This document shows positions 35,306-47,506 of a DNA stretch of 64,000 nt, in pieces (the stretch's first letter is position 1; every line of letters starts with the position of its first letter). Below the pieces are notes generated by a model. It did no database searches. It was not told where the DNA came from and saw nothing but the letters and a program-made list of their open reading frames with translations. Position numbers and translations under genes: made by a program. The stretch spans positions 18,554,305 through 18,618,304 of the forward strand of contig JAPWDM010000006.1 in the NCBI GenBank assembly GCA_035578155.1, in the 5' to 3' direction. This stretch comes from Brachynemurus nebulosus. Its lineage: Eukaryota; Arthropoda; Insecta; Neuroptera; Myrmeleontidae.

Positions 35306-35907
35306 ATATGGTACTTGACTGTATTTAAAATTTATGTCAAATGTTAAATAATTCTGTGCATTATCATTATATATGTTCGGTTTTAATAATGAAACAAAAA
35401 AATTAGATAACTATTTAGAGGTTTTATTTTGAAAATCGCCATTTTTCAACAAATATTTAAATTAGTGAAAACACGCCATTTCTTGAATATGATCGATTTT
35501 GATAATTTTGATCGGTGAGGTGAAATTGTGTTTTCTTTTGAATATTTCTATTAGCTTATATATAGGTATAGTAATGATAATCACCCAGAATTCTAATAAA
35601 TACTTGCTTTTACTTTGACATTTTATGAATATAATCAGGGTTTTGAGGTTATAAATACTGACATTGACGTTTAGTTGCCTCAAACTGTGACGTCACTATA
35701 GTGAGGTGTTTTTCCCGCTTTTTTCTCATTTAAAATTGTAGGGTTATTTTTTGATGAATTTTTACAGAATATGTCGAAAATAAAACAAAAGAAAAAAAAA
35801 AAAAATAAAATAAAAAAAAATAAAAATAAAAAATAAAAAATTTACTTAACTCATATGGAAAGACAATGCTTTTAGAATATTTTTGTAACTTCAGTCAGGT
35901 ACCCTAT
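35306..35907. mobile_element. Element B, copy 1 (602 bp)
   Basis: Ends are ATAtGGTACTTGACTG-like at 35306 and the inverse cagtcaggtaccctat at 35907. A second copy with the same ends lies at 50203-51812, enlarged by an inserted MITE and a TA expansion. This copy shows the unexpanded TA tract (tatatataggtatag at 35560) and the empty MITE site (attagtgaaaac at 35461). It sits between the LINE frame and the LINE 3' tail, so it probably inserted into the LINE. Confidence 0.75.
35765..35845. repeat. A-rich low-complexity tract
   Basis: Runs of A separated by single T residues (aaaataaaat pattern), absent from the second copy of element B. Confidence 0.9.
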
Positions 35908-36121
35908 TGTATAATAATAAATTATAATATAGTCATGGCTGTATTCTTTTGTTAAGTTTTAAAGTTACTTTTATTTATATTTTAAAAAACAAAAATAAGT
36001 TATTGTTGTTATATCTAAGTAATTAATAATTGAAAATTGTTAAATAATTGTACCAACCACCTGTAATATCCACCTGGGTTAAATACAGTATTATTATTAT
36101 TATTATTATATTATTATTATT
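35908..36121 (+). mobile_element. LINE 3' untranslated end with (ATT)n tail
   Basis: Sequence ending cacctgggttaaatacagt followed by (ATT)n at 36089-36121. Many jockey/CR1/I-type elements end in such short tandem repeats rather than poly-A. Its position downstream of the zinc-knuckle frame, on the same strand, supports a single LINE copy interrupted by element B. Confidence 0.6.
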
Positions 36122-37036
36122 TTTAGCAAATGTTGAGCTATATTAATTAAGATCACTGAGCCAAAAATTAACAAAAAATATAGTACTTCATACGATATAT
36201 TAACTAAATTTTTTTTTTGAACCAAACTGACAGACGAACGGACACGACAGTGACTTTATAAGGGTTTCGTTTGTCCTTTATAGGTACGGAACCGCTCGAA
36301 AGGAAAAACAATTTTTTCAAAATTACGCAAACTTCTATAGAATCTCTTGTGAGCGCTTCCACCATAATAAAGAGCTCCAACGAACAAGTACTTACAGATG
36401 TGATAAAAGTCAAAACATAAAAAATTAACTTTCAAACACATCGAAGTTTTTGGGCGTGAAAAGGTTAAATTTCTGCCCATTAAATCAAATATACGTAAAT
36501 TTCAAAACGTGTACATAAATATTAACACATTAAAATTCTAGTTGAAACATTTCAACAAATCACAGTAGGCTTCCAGTACGTACAGTGAGCGTATTTCATT
36601 CGGTATTTTGTTCTTTTCTTTAAATAATTAATTGTTTATTACTTAACTGTCGTGTATTTTGTTTTCACGCTTTGCCCGCCCTGTCTGTGTGTATCCCCTC
36701 GCACCGCACCAACTACATACATCTATCTATCTATTGTTAACTTTAAAATAATTAAATTAAATACAAAAGTTAATTAGACGCAGCAAGTATTGTTTATAGA
36801 CAAACAAACACAGTGAAGTAATTAAATTTTTAATGAAGATCGATTTGTTTATTTCAAAATTAGTATCTACAGTTCTAAAAGAACATTCACAGTATCTATG
36901 TGTACGGCGAATACTGGGTACTGGGTATGTAGGAGTATGAAAAATTAGTGATGGGCGTATTAAAAAAAAAGTATACTGTATACATTTTAAATAAACAGAA
37001 CTAACAATTAATAAAAAAAATATTTTACTTAGCAAA
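36122..37036. other. Non-coding stretch
   Basis: No feature is supported; minus-strand frames at 36204-36480 and 36757-37080 have no domain. Confidence 0.5.
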
Positions 37037-37102
37037 AAATTGTGATCACTTTTGAAAAATAAAAAACTTTTTCCTTCCAATATAAAATTTTTTACGTAGG
37101 TA

Positions 37103-38078
37103 CACTGAGAAAAAATTACAGTAAAAATTACAGAGCTGCCTTCGGTAAACCAGGCTCAAGTGACCAGTCGGTAGGAAATTATCAAGCAAAAATATAAACA
37201 ATGCCTTTCAAACATTATTTTTTACGATTCATTTGAAAATTTTTCCTGTACAGCTTAAGAATTTTTCCTATACAGCTCCGTAAAATTCGATGGACTAGTA
37301 AAATTTCAAGTGGATACCAGCAAAATTTACTTAATTTTTGTAAAATTATACTAGAAATAGAAGAATTTTTACGGAGCCACGCTGTAATTTTTACTAAGCT
37401 AGAAGGTAGACCCTATTTGTTATCTCTATTTTCTCCTTGAAACCTGTCTTTCAGCATCTCTCTCACACAAGCATCACACATAACTGACGATAAACAGGCC
37501 ACACCAAGGTCATTTTGAATAACTCACCGACCGGCGACCGTTACCAGTTCAGTAGCAGTGGACCCATGCTAGTGAGTGGATGTGTACTATGCAGGAGTGT
37601 CATCAATTTTTTTTCTTTTTTTTTATAATAAACTATTTAATGGACTTTACATTTAAAACAAAGAATTATTATTTGTGTTTCATGACTTGTTGTTTATTTT
37701 TTATTTTGATTGTTGTATGTTTTTTATATGTATTGATGTTTATTGAAACATGTTTTTCCACAAATAATAAAAAATCCCAGAACATTTTTTCAATATTAAT
37801 AATTTGATTTTAATCCTTACCTTTCTATCAATATTTTTTTAAACTATTTTAATTCAATTATTTATTAATAAATAAAAAAAAAACCTTATAAATAATACGG
37901 TAAGAGAGTAGAATTTTTCCTGTACAACGCCGAAATTTTTACGGAGGCATAGGGTAATTTTTACTATACCTACTCATCGTACTTTTCCTTTGCCTGTCAC
38001 TTATGCCCGCATTACCAGAGAGCTCCGTAATTTTTTACTAGAAATTTCCGTAAAAATTACCGTATTTTTTTCTCAGTG
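37103..38078. mobile_element. 976-bp MITE, cactgagaaaaaatt family
   Basis: Starts cactgagaaaaaattaca and ends ttttttctcagtg, with TA on both sides (37101-37102, 38079-38080). The empty site is seen in repeat T copy 1 near 30790 (tttacgcatattttacg). Several internal blocks repeat the terminal theme (gtaatttttac, gcctgtcacttatgcccgca). No transposase frame: the frame at 37580-37807 is AT-rich and unrecognised. Confidence 0.9.
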
Positions 38079-38417
38079 TATATTTTACGTTTTAGCGCTT
38101 CCTGAACAATTTTGGTTTGGTGTCTGTCTGTCCGTCCGTATGTCGCCAGTTTGCACCAAGTGGCATAACTTCTGAACTATTCGACTGTTTTTAATGAAAT
38201 TTTCAGAAATTATATAGTTTGGTGCCTAGATGGTCCCCAATGAATTTAATCGAAATCGGAGTAACGGTAGCTACACCGCTACCATGTCATTCTATTATAT
38301 TAAATTGCACCAAGTGGTATAACTTCTGCACTATTCAATTCTTTTTTATGAAATTGTCAGAAATTATGCGGTCTGGTTCCTAGATGGTCCCCTACAAATT
38401 GCATTGCATTCGGAGTA

Positions 38418-38712
38418 CAGTAAAAGCTCTCTAATCTTGACAAGCATGTCCAGGGCCATTCTCTAGTCTTGACATTCCCACTATTTACTACTCCTATGCG
38501 CACTGAGTGCGCAACATACGCAACTTAAATCTAAAAAGAGAGATAGGTAGAGAAGTATACCAAATATACACTATACGCGTCATTAATTACGAATTTAATT
38601 GGTTACGGAAGAATCATGGTGGGAGAAAATATTGTCAGGAGTAGAGAAATTATCCAGTCAAGATTAGATAGATAACAAGTTTATGGAGCGCAAGTCTACG
38701 GGGCTTCTACTG
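38418..38712. mobile_element. pogo/Tigger-like MITE, 295 bp
   Basis: Begins cagtaaaagctctctaatct and ends tctacggggcttctactg, an imperfect TIR of the cagtaraagc type seen in pogo/Tigger relatives. TA is duplicated (38416-38417, 38713-38714). The uninterrupted sequence cggagtaatagtatg at 31133 is the empty site. It is non-coding. Confidence 0.87.
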
Positions 38713-39003
38713 TAATAGTATCCACGGCGCTACCATGAAAATGCCATTAAATGTCAATATCTTATTTACTGCTAGTCAACTTTTTTATGAATCGTTTTGT
38801 TTATTTATTTTTATTAATTTATATACCTATATTAAATTATACGAAGATATAGTGGGCATTAAATTACCAAGGTGCTTTTACAAGTACGAGGAAACTGTGT
38901 GCCACACCCAATTGGCAGCGTATTTTTAATTGTGCCAATTGGTTCAAACTTAAAAGCTCATTTTTAAACAAAGTTTGTTTGAACGTGGTATTATTTCCCA
39001 AGC

Positions 39004-39060
39004 AAAATATTTGTTTTACTATTTACAAATATGGAATACCATAAAGTAACGCTTAAATCA
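39004..39060. repeat. Dispersed repeat fragment related to 449-505
   Basis: Shares tttacaaatatggaatacca and taaagtaacgct with the right flank of the foldback at 282-450. Confidence 0.7.
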
Positions 39061-40342
39061 GTGAATACAACTAACAATTTTCATCAGTGGAACGATCTTA
39101 GATGGCCACACTTATTTGTAATGGTTTCAAAATGTACCGAAACTAGCATTAAACAAATTGAATTGAACTTTTTTGACAAAAAACCGAGAAGTGTCTAGTT
39201 TAGTAACAGAGGTAAAATATAAATAAGGAACTCATAAAATTAGCATTTGCTTCGGTTCAGGACACCATAACCTCCATAATCATTCATTTGTATACACGCT
39301 TGGTGACTGATTCGATAGAAAACTTCTTTCGAGTAGTTTTACATGCCTAATTTTGGGAAAAACGGAAAGAATGACTTGGAAAACCTACAATTCGGTTCCA
39401 GTTTCATCATTCAACCATTTTATTTACAATTTTTAAGGCACTGAAAAATTTTAGTAAACTTAATGACGTAACTAGGTTAAAAAATTTTTTTTACAAAAAA
39501 CAAGCTTTATTGAAGTAATTTGAATAAGTGTGAAGACGAATTTTTGTTCGTATTTAAACATACGTTTAGCATTTTTAAAAACAGATACAGCTTAGAAAAA
39601 AATGAAAACTGTTAATAGATTGATTATTCCACTCTCATCACCCCTCTCTAAAATTTTTGTAAACACACCAACGAGGAGTAACTCTACGCTTTATTGTTTT
39701 CTCATTCCCGTTCAATTGTTTACTTCTTTCATTCTATAATTTTGAGTACATATCCGTTCTTTCTCTCGGTACAATAGATTGCCGGTATGTAATGTTCCTG
39801 TACCGTCTTTGGTTGGTGGTAGTCCTTTTTTTGTCTGTTCCGCGACCGACAGTGTTATGGCAAAATAAGAACAACAAATGATCCATAGTCAGTGAGTTAT
39901 TTATTTCGAATGTTGTTGAAATTGAAATATTAGTCAATAAATGAATGTTTATTGACGTTTAGTTGCGTTATCATTCTTATACAGTCATTTTTTATCAATT
40001 ACGATTGTGGCAATGATAAATGATCTAGGCTGTCGTCTAAAAATGGTAAAGTAATTTTTTATATATTACTATTAATGGGGATCAAATAATTAATAGGGAA
40101 TTTTTAGAAGGCAGTGGTAAGATTTTCGATCATTCACAATTTTTATATGGTTACTTGTTTCAAAATAAATACTGAGACACGGCTACTAACCAACAAAGTC
40201 TACAAATTTCGAAATTTCAAGACAAAAAATTGTCAAGTGCGTGTTGCGTACACATAAAGTCAGGATTCCTCAGTGGTCAGAGCGTCCTACAGCTTTTTAT
40301 ATAAGCCACATTTTTTATCGTTTATCTAAACATAAATAAATA
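39061..40342. other. Non-coding stretch
   Basis: Nothing supported; the frame at 39734-39937 on the minus strand has no recognisable motif. Confidence 0.5.
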
Positions 40343-40821
40343 TAGGGGAGACTGGGGTAAAGTGGCCATTGGCCTTTACTCATCGGAAACCACTCCAATC
40401 TTGTGGCGAAGTTGAATACCAGCTTGTAAACAAGCCATTAGTATTCTATTAAAACGTCACTGATCAGTTTCCTAGATTGTATGAATTATAACGAATTTTC
40501 CCAATTTTCGAGTGTTGATGTAAAGTAAGTTTTAAGTTATATTCTCATTATTATTTTTTAATTGGGATAGCTAAAAACCCTGTCTAATTACCTTTAAAAT
40601 AATATAGTTATCGATGAATCAGAAAATTCTTTCTTGAAATTAGTTGCAGTTTGCCAAAATGGCGTCTAACGGGGTAAAGTGAAAATTTCAAACCGATTCA
40701 GTAAGCCGTTAAAAAGTTATTAAAAAAAAAACTAATTTTACACGTACTCTTATGGAAATTCGAAAACAGAACAGACTAAATAACTTTTTAACGGCTTAGT
40801 GAATCGGTTTGAAATTTTCAC
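40343..40821. repeat. Possible element end and 43-bp-arm hairpin
   Basis: ggggagactggggtaaagtgg at 40345 looks like a terminal sequence, echoed by acggggtaaagtg at 40669. Directly after the echo, a hairpin has arms 40679-40721 and 40779-40821 (gtgaaaatttcaaaccgatt arm). No matching right terminus was found, so this may be a truncated TIR element. Confidence 0.5.
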
Positions 40822-42499
40822 AGGGGCCTTAGTATTTAATGAGGAACATTCTACTAAATTTTCAATCGTCTCGTAGCATTTTGAAATTCCTCCGAAAAAT
40901 CCTCAGAATGTACTTAGCTCTTGTAGTCAGCTGAGAGCTATAGTTTGATGTATTGTACAATCAGTTGTAGTGATAGCTATTATTTAACAAAGGTAACTAT
41001 TTATTTACCTCATAGTTTGTTATACAACGCAATTATTCACGAATTTCTAATTTCATGTACTTTTATCTCCGATTGTACCTCCCAAACATCCTTAAGTAAG
41101 TAAATATTAGAGTTCATAGAATTAAATATTTTTATGCCGTAATTTATGGGAACATTGTCAAGAAAACTATATAAAATATTTATGTGAGTCGGAAACGTAC
41201 ACATATTGCAGTTAATAAATTCTTGTATGACTAATTTATGAAAAATTCGATAATAACTCTTTAAACGTATATGCAAAAAAATATTTCCATAAAGACCACC
41301 GTCCAAATGACATGCAACTGTTCGTGTAAATATGGTTAATTACTACTTTGAACAATGACAAGAAATTTTTAAATATTTAGTAAAAATTTTCTATTTAATT
41401 ATTAAAAATATCATATTATGTTTTTTCTTTGCTTTTATTTTTTGGTTTTCCCATATTAATATCGATTATGAATTTATTATGATTAACTTTTGAATCATTA
41501 AACAAGCTTAATACAAAGTTAAGCTGGAATATTTAATTTCAAAATGTAAAAAAATTAGGTTCTGTATTCTTGAATTTTTTTTTAAATATTTCTTTTATGG
41601 TTTTAGATAAAGATTTTCTTTATCTTATTAAAAAAAGTTAAAACGTATCCAGGGCCGGCGCGACAATATAGGCGAACTAGGCGACCGCCTAGGGTGAAAA
41701 ACGTACCAATTTTTTGGGTTTAGCACTGCTTGTTTAGAGGGTTAAAATAAGAATTAAAATCAAATTAATTACCATTATTTCGAATCTTTTGTTTAAATAA
41801 TAAACATACAAGTTTTAAAGTAGTACCTATCTTTTTATTCTAAAAAAAGTTGGTTAAAAACTGGGAGATTCAAGAAAAATATTTTGAAAAAAAAACACAT
41901 ATATTGTAGGACAATAATATTTTCAAAACAATAAAAACACCTGTTTGAAAATACACAAACAAGCCTTACAAACAATAATATTTATATGAATTTTCCTGTT
42001 TTTTCCTATTTTTTTTCCATTTTGTGATATAGATATGTAAACAAACAAACATCTGATTGTTTTTCCTCCTTTGTGTTTCATTAAAATTTCCCTCGGTTAT
42101 GTATTATTTGCGTTTTCATTTTTTGTTCCAATTTGAGCGTTTGTCGTTTATTTTGTTCGAAAAATAATACCTACTTCCATAATTCTTGTTATGGTTATGT
42201 TAAAGTACAACTTTTGACATGTTTAAACGTAAATGTTATTATCATATTAATACGCTAATGAAGAGCGTTTAAGCCGGTAAGAATGTCTGTAGTTACTGTG
42301 CCCACGTAGGGTCACACGATCCGTACAGGAAATATCACAGAATACAGAAACGAACTTACTATTTCTGTACTAGCGATACCGGCGTGGACACAAAAATCCC
42401 TACCATACCCCTCCAATGTGTTATGTAAATACGCTGTAAGTTTCTATATGTACGCTGTGTCTGTATTCTGTGGAAAATACAGTGTGAATAATACATGAA
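40822..42499. other. Non-coding stretch with a solo hAT end
   Basis: At 41650, cagggccggcgcgacaatat followed by gcgaccgcctaggg is a hAT-type left end related to the MITE at 44632, but no right end was found nearby. At 42331-42480, atcacagaatacagaaacg and ctgtgtctgtattctgtgg form a loose inverted pair. The rest is featureless. Confidence 0.5.
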
Positions 42500-42838
42500 A
42501 AATACCCCTGTCGCAGCATCCTGCATAACATAGCGAATTTGTTTATAAAAATTAGATTTTTTTGGAAACTAGTTGAGATAGAATAATGACCTGAGAGTTA
42601 GTTGAGATAGAATAATGAGAGTTTAAAGACCTTTTTTATGTGAATTTTTCTCCTCTTTCCAATGGTGTAAAAAAATTTCACCACAATTTTTGAATAAGGG
42701 GAAATTTTGGCAAAATACTAATTTTTTTACGAAAATGACACAAAAACCCGTTTTCCGACATCGGACGTGTCTGGTTAACGAACTTGTTCAACGGTTTGGG
42801 ACCTCCAACATTTTCACCAAATTTTGTAAAAGAATATA
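42500..42838. repeat. Family M arm, inverted
   Basis: Starts aaatacccctgtcgcagcat and ends near caccaaattttgtaaaag. A local duplication (gttgagatagaataatga) occurs at 42573 and 42602. The following short TA run leads into the next inverted-repeat element. Confidence 0.75.
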
Positions 42839-42840
42839 TA

Positions 42841-43296
42841 TATGTGAGTTTTTCGAGAGTTGCCATTTTTATTACAGTCAAACCGTTGATTTAATCGAAA
42901 AATTGTTCAAATAAGAGTTGTAGATATCGACGGGGGAAACCGATTTCTATAGTCAGGAGCTTTATAGCTCTTATGGTTTTCGAGCTATGATACAAACTTA
43001 TAGATTTTTAAATGGGGCTATATATTAATTTTTCGATAAAACTGATCTAATGCATTAATTAACAACATATGTAAATGAGGAAAAAATTTTTTTTTACCCA
43101 AGTTAAATTTTTTAATTTTTCCTTAATTTATCAGTTAGGCGGTAAAAATATGCATATGTACTTGAGGCTACTTCAACCGATAGTGTTTTTCTTGGTTACA
43201 TTTCTATTATATCCAAGAAAAAAACCTTTTCTAGTACCATTTCTATCATAACAGTTTGTTTGTAATAGAAATGGCAACTCTCAAAAAACTCACATG

Positions 43297-43297
<1 letters not shown>
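42841..43297. mobile_element. Inverted-repeat element, about 36-bp arms
   Basis: Left arm gtgagtttttcgagagttgc at 42845 pairs with the right arm gcaactctcaaaaaactcac ending at 43294. Both ends abut TA runs, which fits insertion into a TA-rich target. It is non-coding. Confidence 0.6.
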
Positions 43298-43370
<73 letters not shown>

Positions 43371-43380
43371 TATATATATA
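43298..43380. repeat. (TA)n microsatellite
   Basis: One phase break (ataatata near 43363). Confidence 0.97.
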
Positions 43381-43389
43381 TTTCCAGAT

Positions 43390-43465
<76 letters not shown>

Positions 43466-43474
43466 ATCTGGAAA
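43381..43474. repeat. TA array inside a 13-bp-arm palindrome
   Basis: tttccagatggta, then pure TA at 43392-43463, then taccatctggaaa. A second TA array lies immediately to the left. Confidence 0.95.
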
Positions 43475-44623
43475 TTCGGAAATTCGCTAAAACCAACTTA
43501 TAATAATTTTGGACAGTTAAATTTCCCTTATAAATTCTACTTCTAGTTTTGCAAAAATTAAAATTATTTCTTATTTTCATATTTAAATTACACAATTTTG
43601 TTAAAAAAAAAATATTTCATTGAAGTTATTGAATTTTATTTCAATCTGACGATATTAATTAAATCATTTTGTAAGTCGTAAATTAAATATTTGACGTTAA
43701 AAATATTTGAAAATGTTTTTTAATATTTAATTAAAAACATTTTGAGTAAACAGCGTTATTATTCATTTATTAAAAATTGTATTGCATCTGCCAGTTGCTT
43801 TGTGAATAAAAAAATATATTAAAAATGATGCTGGAGAAATACTACATACAACTTAAAACAGATTATGAAATTTATGTTTTGTACACATAAAACGCAAAAA
43901 TAAAAATGCTCACATTAAAAATGGTACATAGGAGCGCACAAGGGGACATCCTGATCCCAATTTTTTCGTCTACCTAAAATTCTATTCCAAAAATTTTGAG
44001 CAAATTTATACTTTTCAAAATTTGAAGTGTGCGGCGGTCCAAGGCTTAGTTTCGACTCCAAAAACATAATTGAAGACATGAGTGGATAAAAGTGTTATAT
44101 AACATTCTTTGTAAAATTTTGAAATATTCTATGCGGAAGTATCATATACTAAAATTTGGTTTCATTACGTTCAATAGTTTTGTAGAAATTCAATAATAAA
44201 CATGAGCTATTGCATGGGAAGTATATGTAAATAAAAACCTTCATACGCTTCTATTGTAAAATTATTAAAAAAATGTCTTCAATTATAATATTTAATTAAA
44301 TAATTAATTATTTTATCAAAGTTAAAAAGGTTGGGTTGCTATAGAAAAAAAAAGATGAAAATAGTTGCAGCTAATAAAATTTAATCGGTTTTAGAATAAT
44401 AATAATTCGCTAAGTAACCGTTACCCAAAAGCCTATCCTTTCCCAAAAATACGGTCGACAAGTAAAAAAAGCAAGAACTTCTCGGTAAACATTTACTCTT
44501 AAAAATACTTTTCTTTATTGTAACTAAGAAATGAGAAAAACTAAGAAATGCGTTATTGAAGAAAATTCTTGAAGCAAATGAATTACTGGCGTAAAATCTC
44601 GCAACGAAACGAAACGATTCTGT
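43475..44623. other. AT-rich non-coding stretch
   Basis: No supported feature. Confidence 0.5.
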
Positions 44624-44631
44624 CCAATGTT

Positions 44632-45392
44632 CAGCGCCGATGCGACCATATAGGCGACCGCCTAGGGCGCCAAAACTCTGGAAACGTAAAATTTATAAAT
44701 TTTTCATAAATTCTAAATTCACTTTGACCAGCTTACAGGGAAAAAGTGAAAATGACGAAATCTAAACCAACGGCGATAATAAGATGAATCAAACCTAGAA
44801 ATTTAGCACCATTTTCGCACTCAACATAACTGCTATTCAAACCTTTCCTACGCCTATAGTTTTCCGGAAAATCAAAAAAATCCATTTGACCAGCTTATAC
44901 AGGGAAAAAGTGAAAATGATGAAATCTAAACCAACGGCGATAATAAGATGAAACTTACCAAGGCATTTCGCGCTCAACATAACTGCTATTCAAATCTTTC
45001 CAACGTTTATAGTTTTTACAGTGGTCGGAAAACGACACTTCATATTACACGATCTAATGTGATTCCAATTAATAACAGAAATGATTCATGGCTACAAGAA
45101 ATCTATCCAAAGTTAAAAAATCGTTTTTAAACATCTCTCTAATGCTTAAAAAAGTGTCGATACTTTTCTGAATTTCATGATCAGCCAAGTGGTCGGAAAC
45201 GGACATTTCATATTACACGATCTAATGTTGTTATTCCAGTTAATGACGGAAATAATTCCAGGCTACAAGAATGATGCAAGAGAGACTTGTAGGCTTAGTG
45301 ACAATATCAGTTAAAAGTTGAAGTGTTTATCAAATTCTGGGGTGCCAAAGGATATTTCGCCTAGGGCGCCAAAGAACCTTGCGCCGAACCTG
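44632..45392. mobile_element. hAT MITE carrying two tandem repeats
   Basis: Begins cagcgccgatgcgacc and ends gcgccgaacctg. The 8-mer ccaatgtt is identical on both sides (44624-44631, 45393-45400). gcctagggcgccaaa blocks lie just inside both ends. The interior is two tandem arrays: a unit of about 163 bp present twice (gaccagcttacaggg at 44725 and a near copy at 44888), then the 168-bp satellite (about 1.7 units) from 45018. It is non-coding. Confidence 0.93.
45018..45290. repeat. 168-bp satellite inside a hAT MITE
   Basis: tcggaaaacgacacttcata at 45018 and a second unit from about 45190 (gtggtcggaaacggacattt) match the array at 21826-24305. Confidence 0.85.
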
Positions 45393-45400
45393 CCAATGTT

Positions 45401-46668
45401 GATTGCCTAACTCATATTTAGAGGCAGAATTATCCTTGTCAAGGTGCAAAGGCTAATCAATTATTATTATTTAATAAAAGAAAACTCGTAAAAAAAATTG
45501 TCATCTCTTATTACATATTGAACCAAAAATATGAAAACAGATTGGCTGTGATATTAAACAGTTCGAATGAACCTAATCAACCACATATTTCGAGTTGAAC
45601 AAACAAATATATATACGCATCGACATGACAGTGGCGGACGTCTAAGAAGAGTTTGGGGTTTGGTTGGCAGTGATTATATATATTTTATGATTAACTCAAT
45701 TATACGAACGTATCAAATCAGTCACATGAAATAGATTATACGGGACATTTTGTTATTGTTATTATTAAATATTAGAGTTTTTATTAGATGACAATCATCT
45801 ACGCGTAGAGTAGGTAAAATTAAATAAGTACTTTAGATTTTTATTTGGTAATAGACGTAAAATAAATACTTATTGGCAGTTATAGTTGATGAAGTGTTGG
45901 GTGTAGAACTGTAGACAATTGGAAGACCATTTTTTTTGCGTAGAGTCGAAAAATATTTAATAATAAAAATATATTTTTTACTTACAGTAAATATTCTTGG
46001 CTTTTGTTTGATTTTACTCGACAAATTATTTTGGTAAAATAATTTTAGTACATTTGACTGCAACACTTACCTGTAACAAAACAAAAAAAATTGTTATTAG
46101 AAATGAGAACAATTAATGAAAACGTATTTGAAATAATTATGGTAAAGGCTAAAGGATTAACTTCCTTATAATATTCTTGCTTATAAATATGTCAGAATTG
46201 TTTCATTATCAAAGAAAACCATCAAAATATTCATCTTGATGATTTAAAAGTTCTGAACCCATTTTTCTGGAAATCATGTTTTCCAAATCGGCATGTCAAA
46301 TACTTTTATAATTTTCATCCGATCGACTTGAGATTTAAACTGTTGCTTCTTAGATATATTTTAAAGAGAAGTACACACGAGTTTTAATGATTGATTAAAA
46401 ATTACATTTCTTTTTTATAAACGTTTAAATGTTAAATTTTGTTAAAAAATAGGAAGAAAATTTCAAATTCATGTATATTAGCCAAAAATGATGCATCGTC
46501 CTTTTAGGGTCGTTTCAAACTTTTAAAGACAAGATTTTATCCGATCAAGACCAAACCGAGGACGAACTGTGACCGGCACAATAAGTGTGAAGGGACCCGT
46601 ACCCTTCCGTAAAAGGTAACATTATGTTGGAAATAGTGGAAACGGTCCACTTTATTTGTATTACCATC
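45401..46668. other. AT-rich non-coding stretch
   Basis: No supported feature; the frame at 45833-46066 has no domain. Confidence 0.5.
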
Positions 46669-46676
46669 AGTGAAAC

Positions 46677-47359
46677 CAGGGTCGGCGAGAGAAATTATGG
46701 ACCTCCGGGCACAATTAGTGATGAGGAAATGCAAGACCAAGACTGCCAAGTCTTGGTCTTGGTCTTGTTCTTGCATTAAGAATCTTGGTGTTGGTTTTGT
46801 TCTTGCAGTAAGAATCTTGGTCTTCGTCTTGCTAGAGCAGTTTGACTCTTGGTCTTGGTCTTGCAAAATGCAATCTTAGTATTGGTCTTGGTATTCCTAA
46901 GAATCTTGCACTTTCTTGCATTTTTTTATTAGCGAATTTTTTCCTTCTAAAATCAGAATTTTCTCTCTTTACAGTATTATTTATACTTTTAAGCTATTTA
47001 AATAATTTAGCAAGAGTCTTGCTTTTTTCTTGCTATTGTCTTGGTCTTGCTTACTTGAGTCTTGGTATTGGTCTTACAGCCATACTTATAGTCTTGGTCT
47101 TGGTCTTGCTCTTGGTATACATAGTCTTGGTCTTGCAAAAAATGCAAAACCAAGACAAGACTGCAAGACCAAGACTAATTTTGCTCATAACTAGGCACAA
47201 TAAAAAGTTTTCATACATTTTTCTCCAAAAATACTGATTGGTGAGCAAAAACAACATTTTTTCACTTTCTCCGCGCCTCTAATCGAGGCGGCAGGCTCCC
47301 TTTTTAGATCTGGGGCCCCGAGCAATTGCCCCACATGCCCCACCCTCTTGTCGACCCTG
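46677..47359. mobile_element. hAT MITE with a cttggt minisatellite
   Basis: Starts cagggtcggcgagagaaatt and ends ttgtcgaccctg. Flanking 8-mers agtgaaac (46669-46676) and agcgaaac (47360-47367) match at 7 of 8. GC-rich subterminal blocks (tccgggcac, ggggccccgag) are typical. The open frames here are translations of the minisatellite, not genes. Confidence 0.9.
46730..47180. repeat. tcttgg/ccaaga minisatellite with flipped ends
   Basis: Dozens of copies of tcttggtcttg-like units, mostly written as tcttgg on the + strand but as ccaagac at both outer edges (near 46737 and 47150). Each edge forms a small palindrome such as gaccaagactgccaagtctt. A central unrelated AT-rich part lies at 46920-47010. 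Confidence 0.88.
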
Positions 47360-47506
47360 AGCGAAACATACTGATTTTCATCCGGACATTTATCTACGTT
47401 AAATTAATTTTGTGAAAACACTCAATTTCGGCGACTAACAAAATTTCTTTTATGTAAGAATTCCGTTTTTGTTGATGATAGATAAGACATCTTTAGCGGA
47501 CTGGTT

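Larger units (their letters stand above)
37037..38928. repeat. Dispersed repeat T, copy 2 (with two insertions)
   Basis: Matches 30733-31425 once the elements at 37103-38078 and 38418-38712 are removed. The far right (38880-38928, caagtacgaggaaactgtgt) again matches. About 100 bp near 38770-38870 are unrelated between the copies. Confidence 0.8.

Noticed and set aside
36580..36740. Possible promoter or 5' exon region (less AT-rich segment)
   Set aside because: No open frame, splice pattern or core promoter motif that stands above background.
41650..45392. One large hAT element from the end at 41650 to 45392
   Set aside because: The unit 44632-45392 has its own perfect duplications, and the 8-mer before 41650 (aacgtatc) is not repeated at 45393.
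46537..47257. Frames rich in QDQD, KTKT or SWSWS
   Set aside because: They translate the tcttgg minisatellite inside a hAT MITE.
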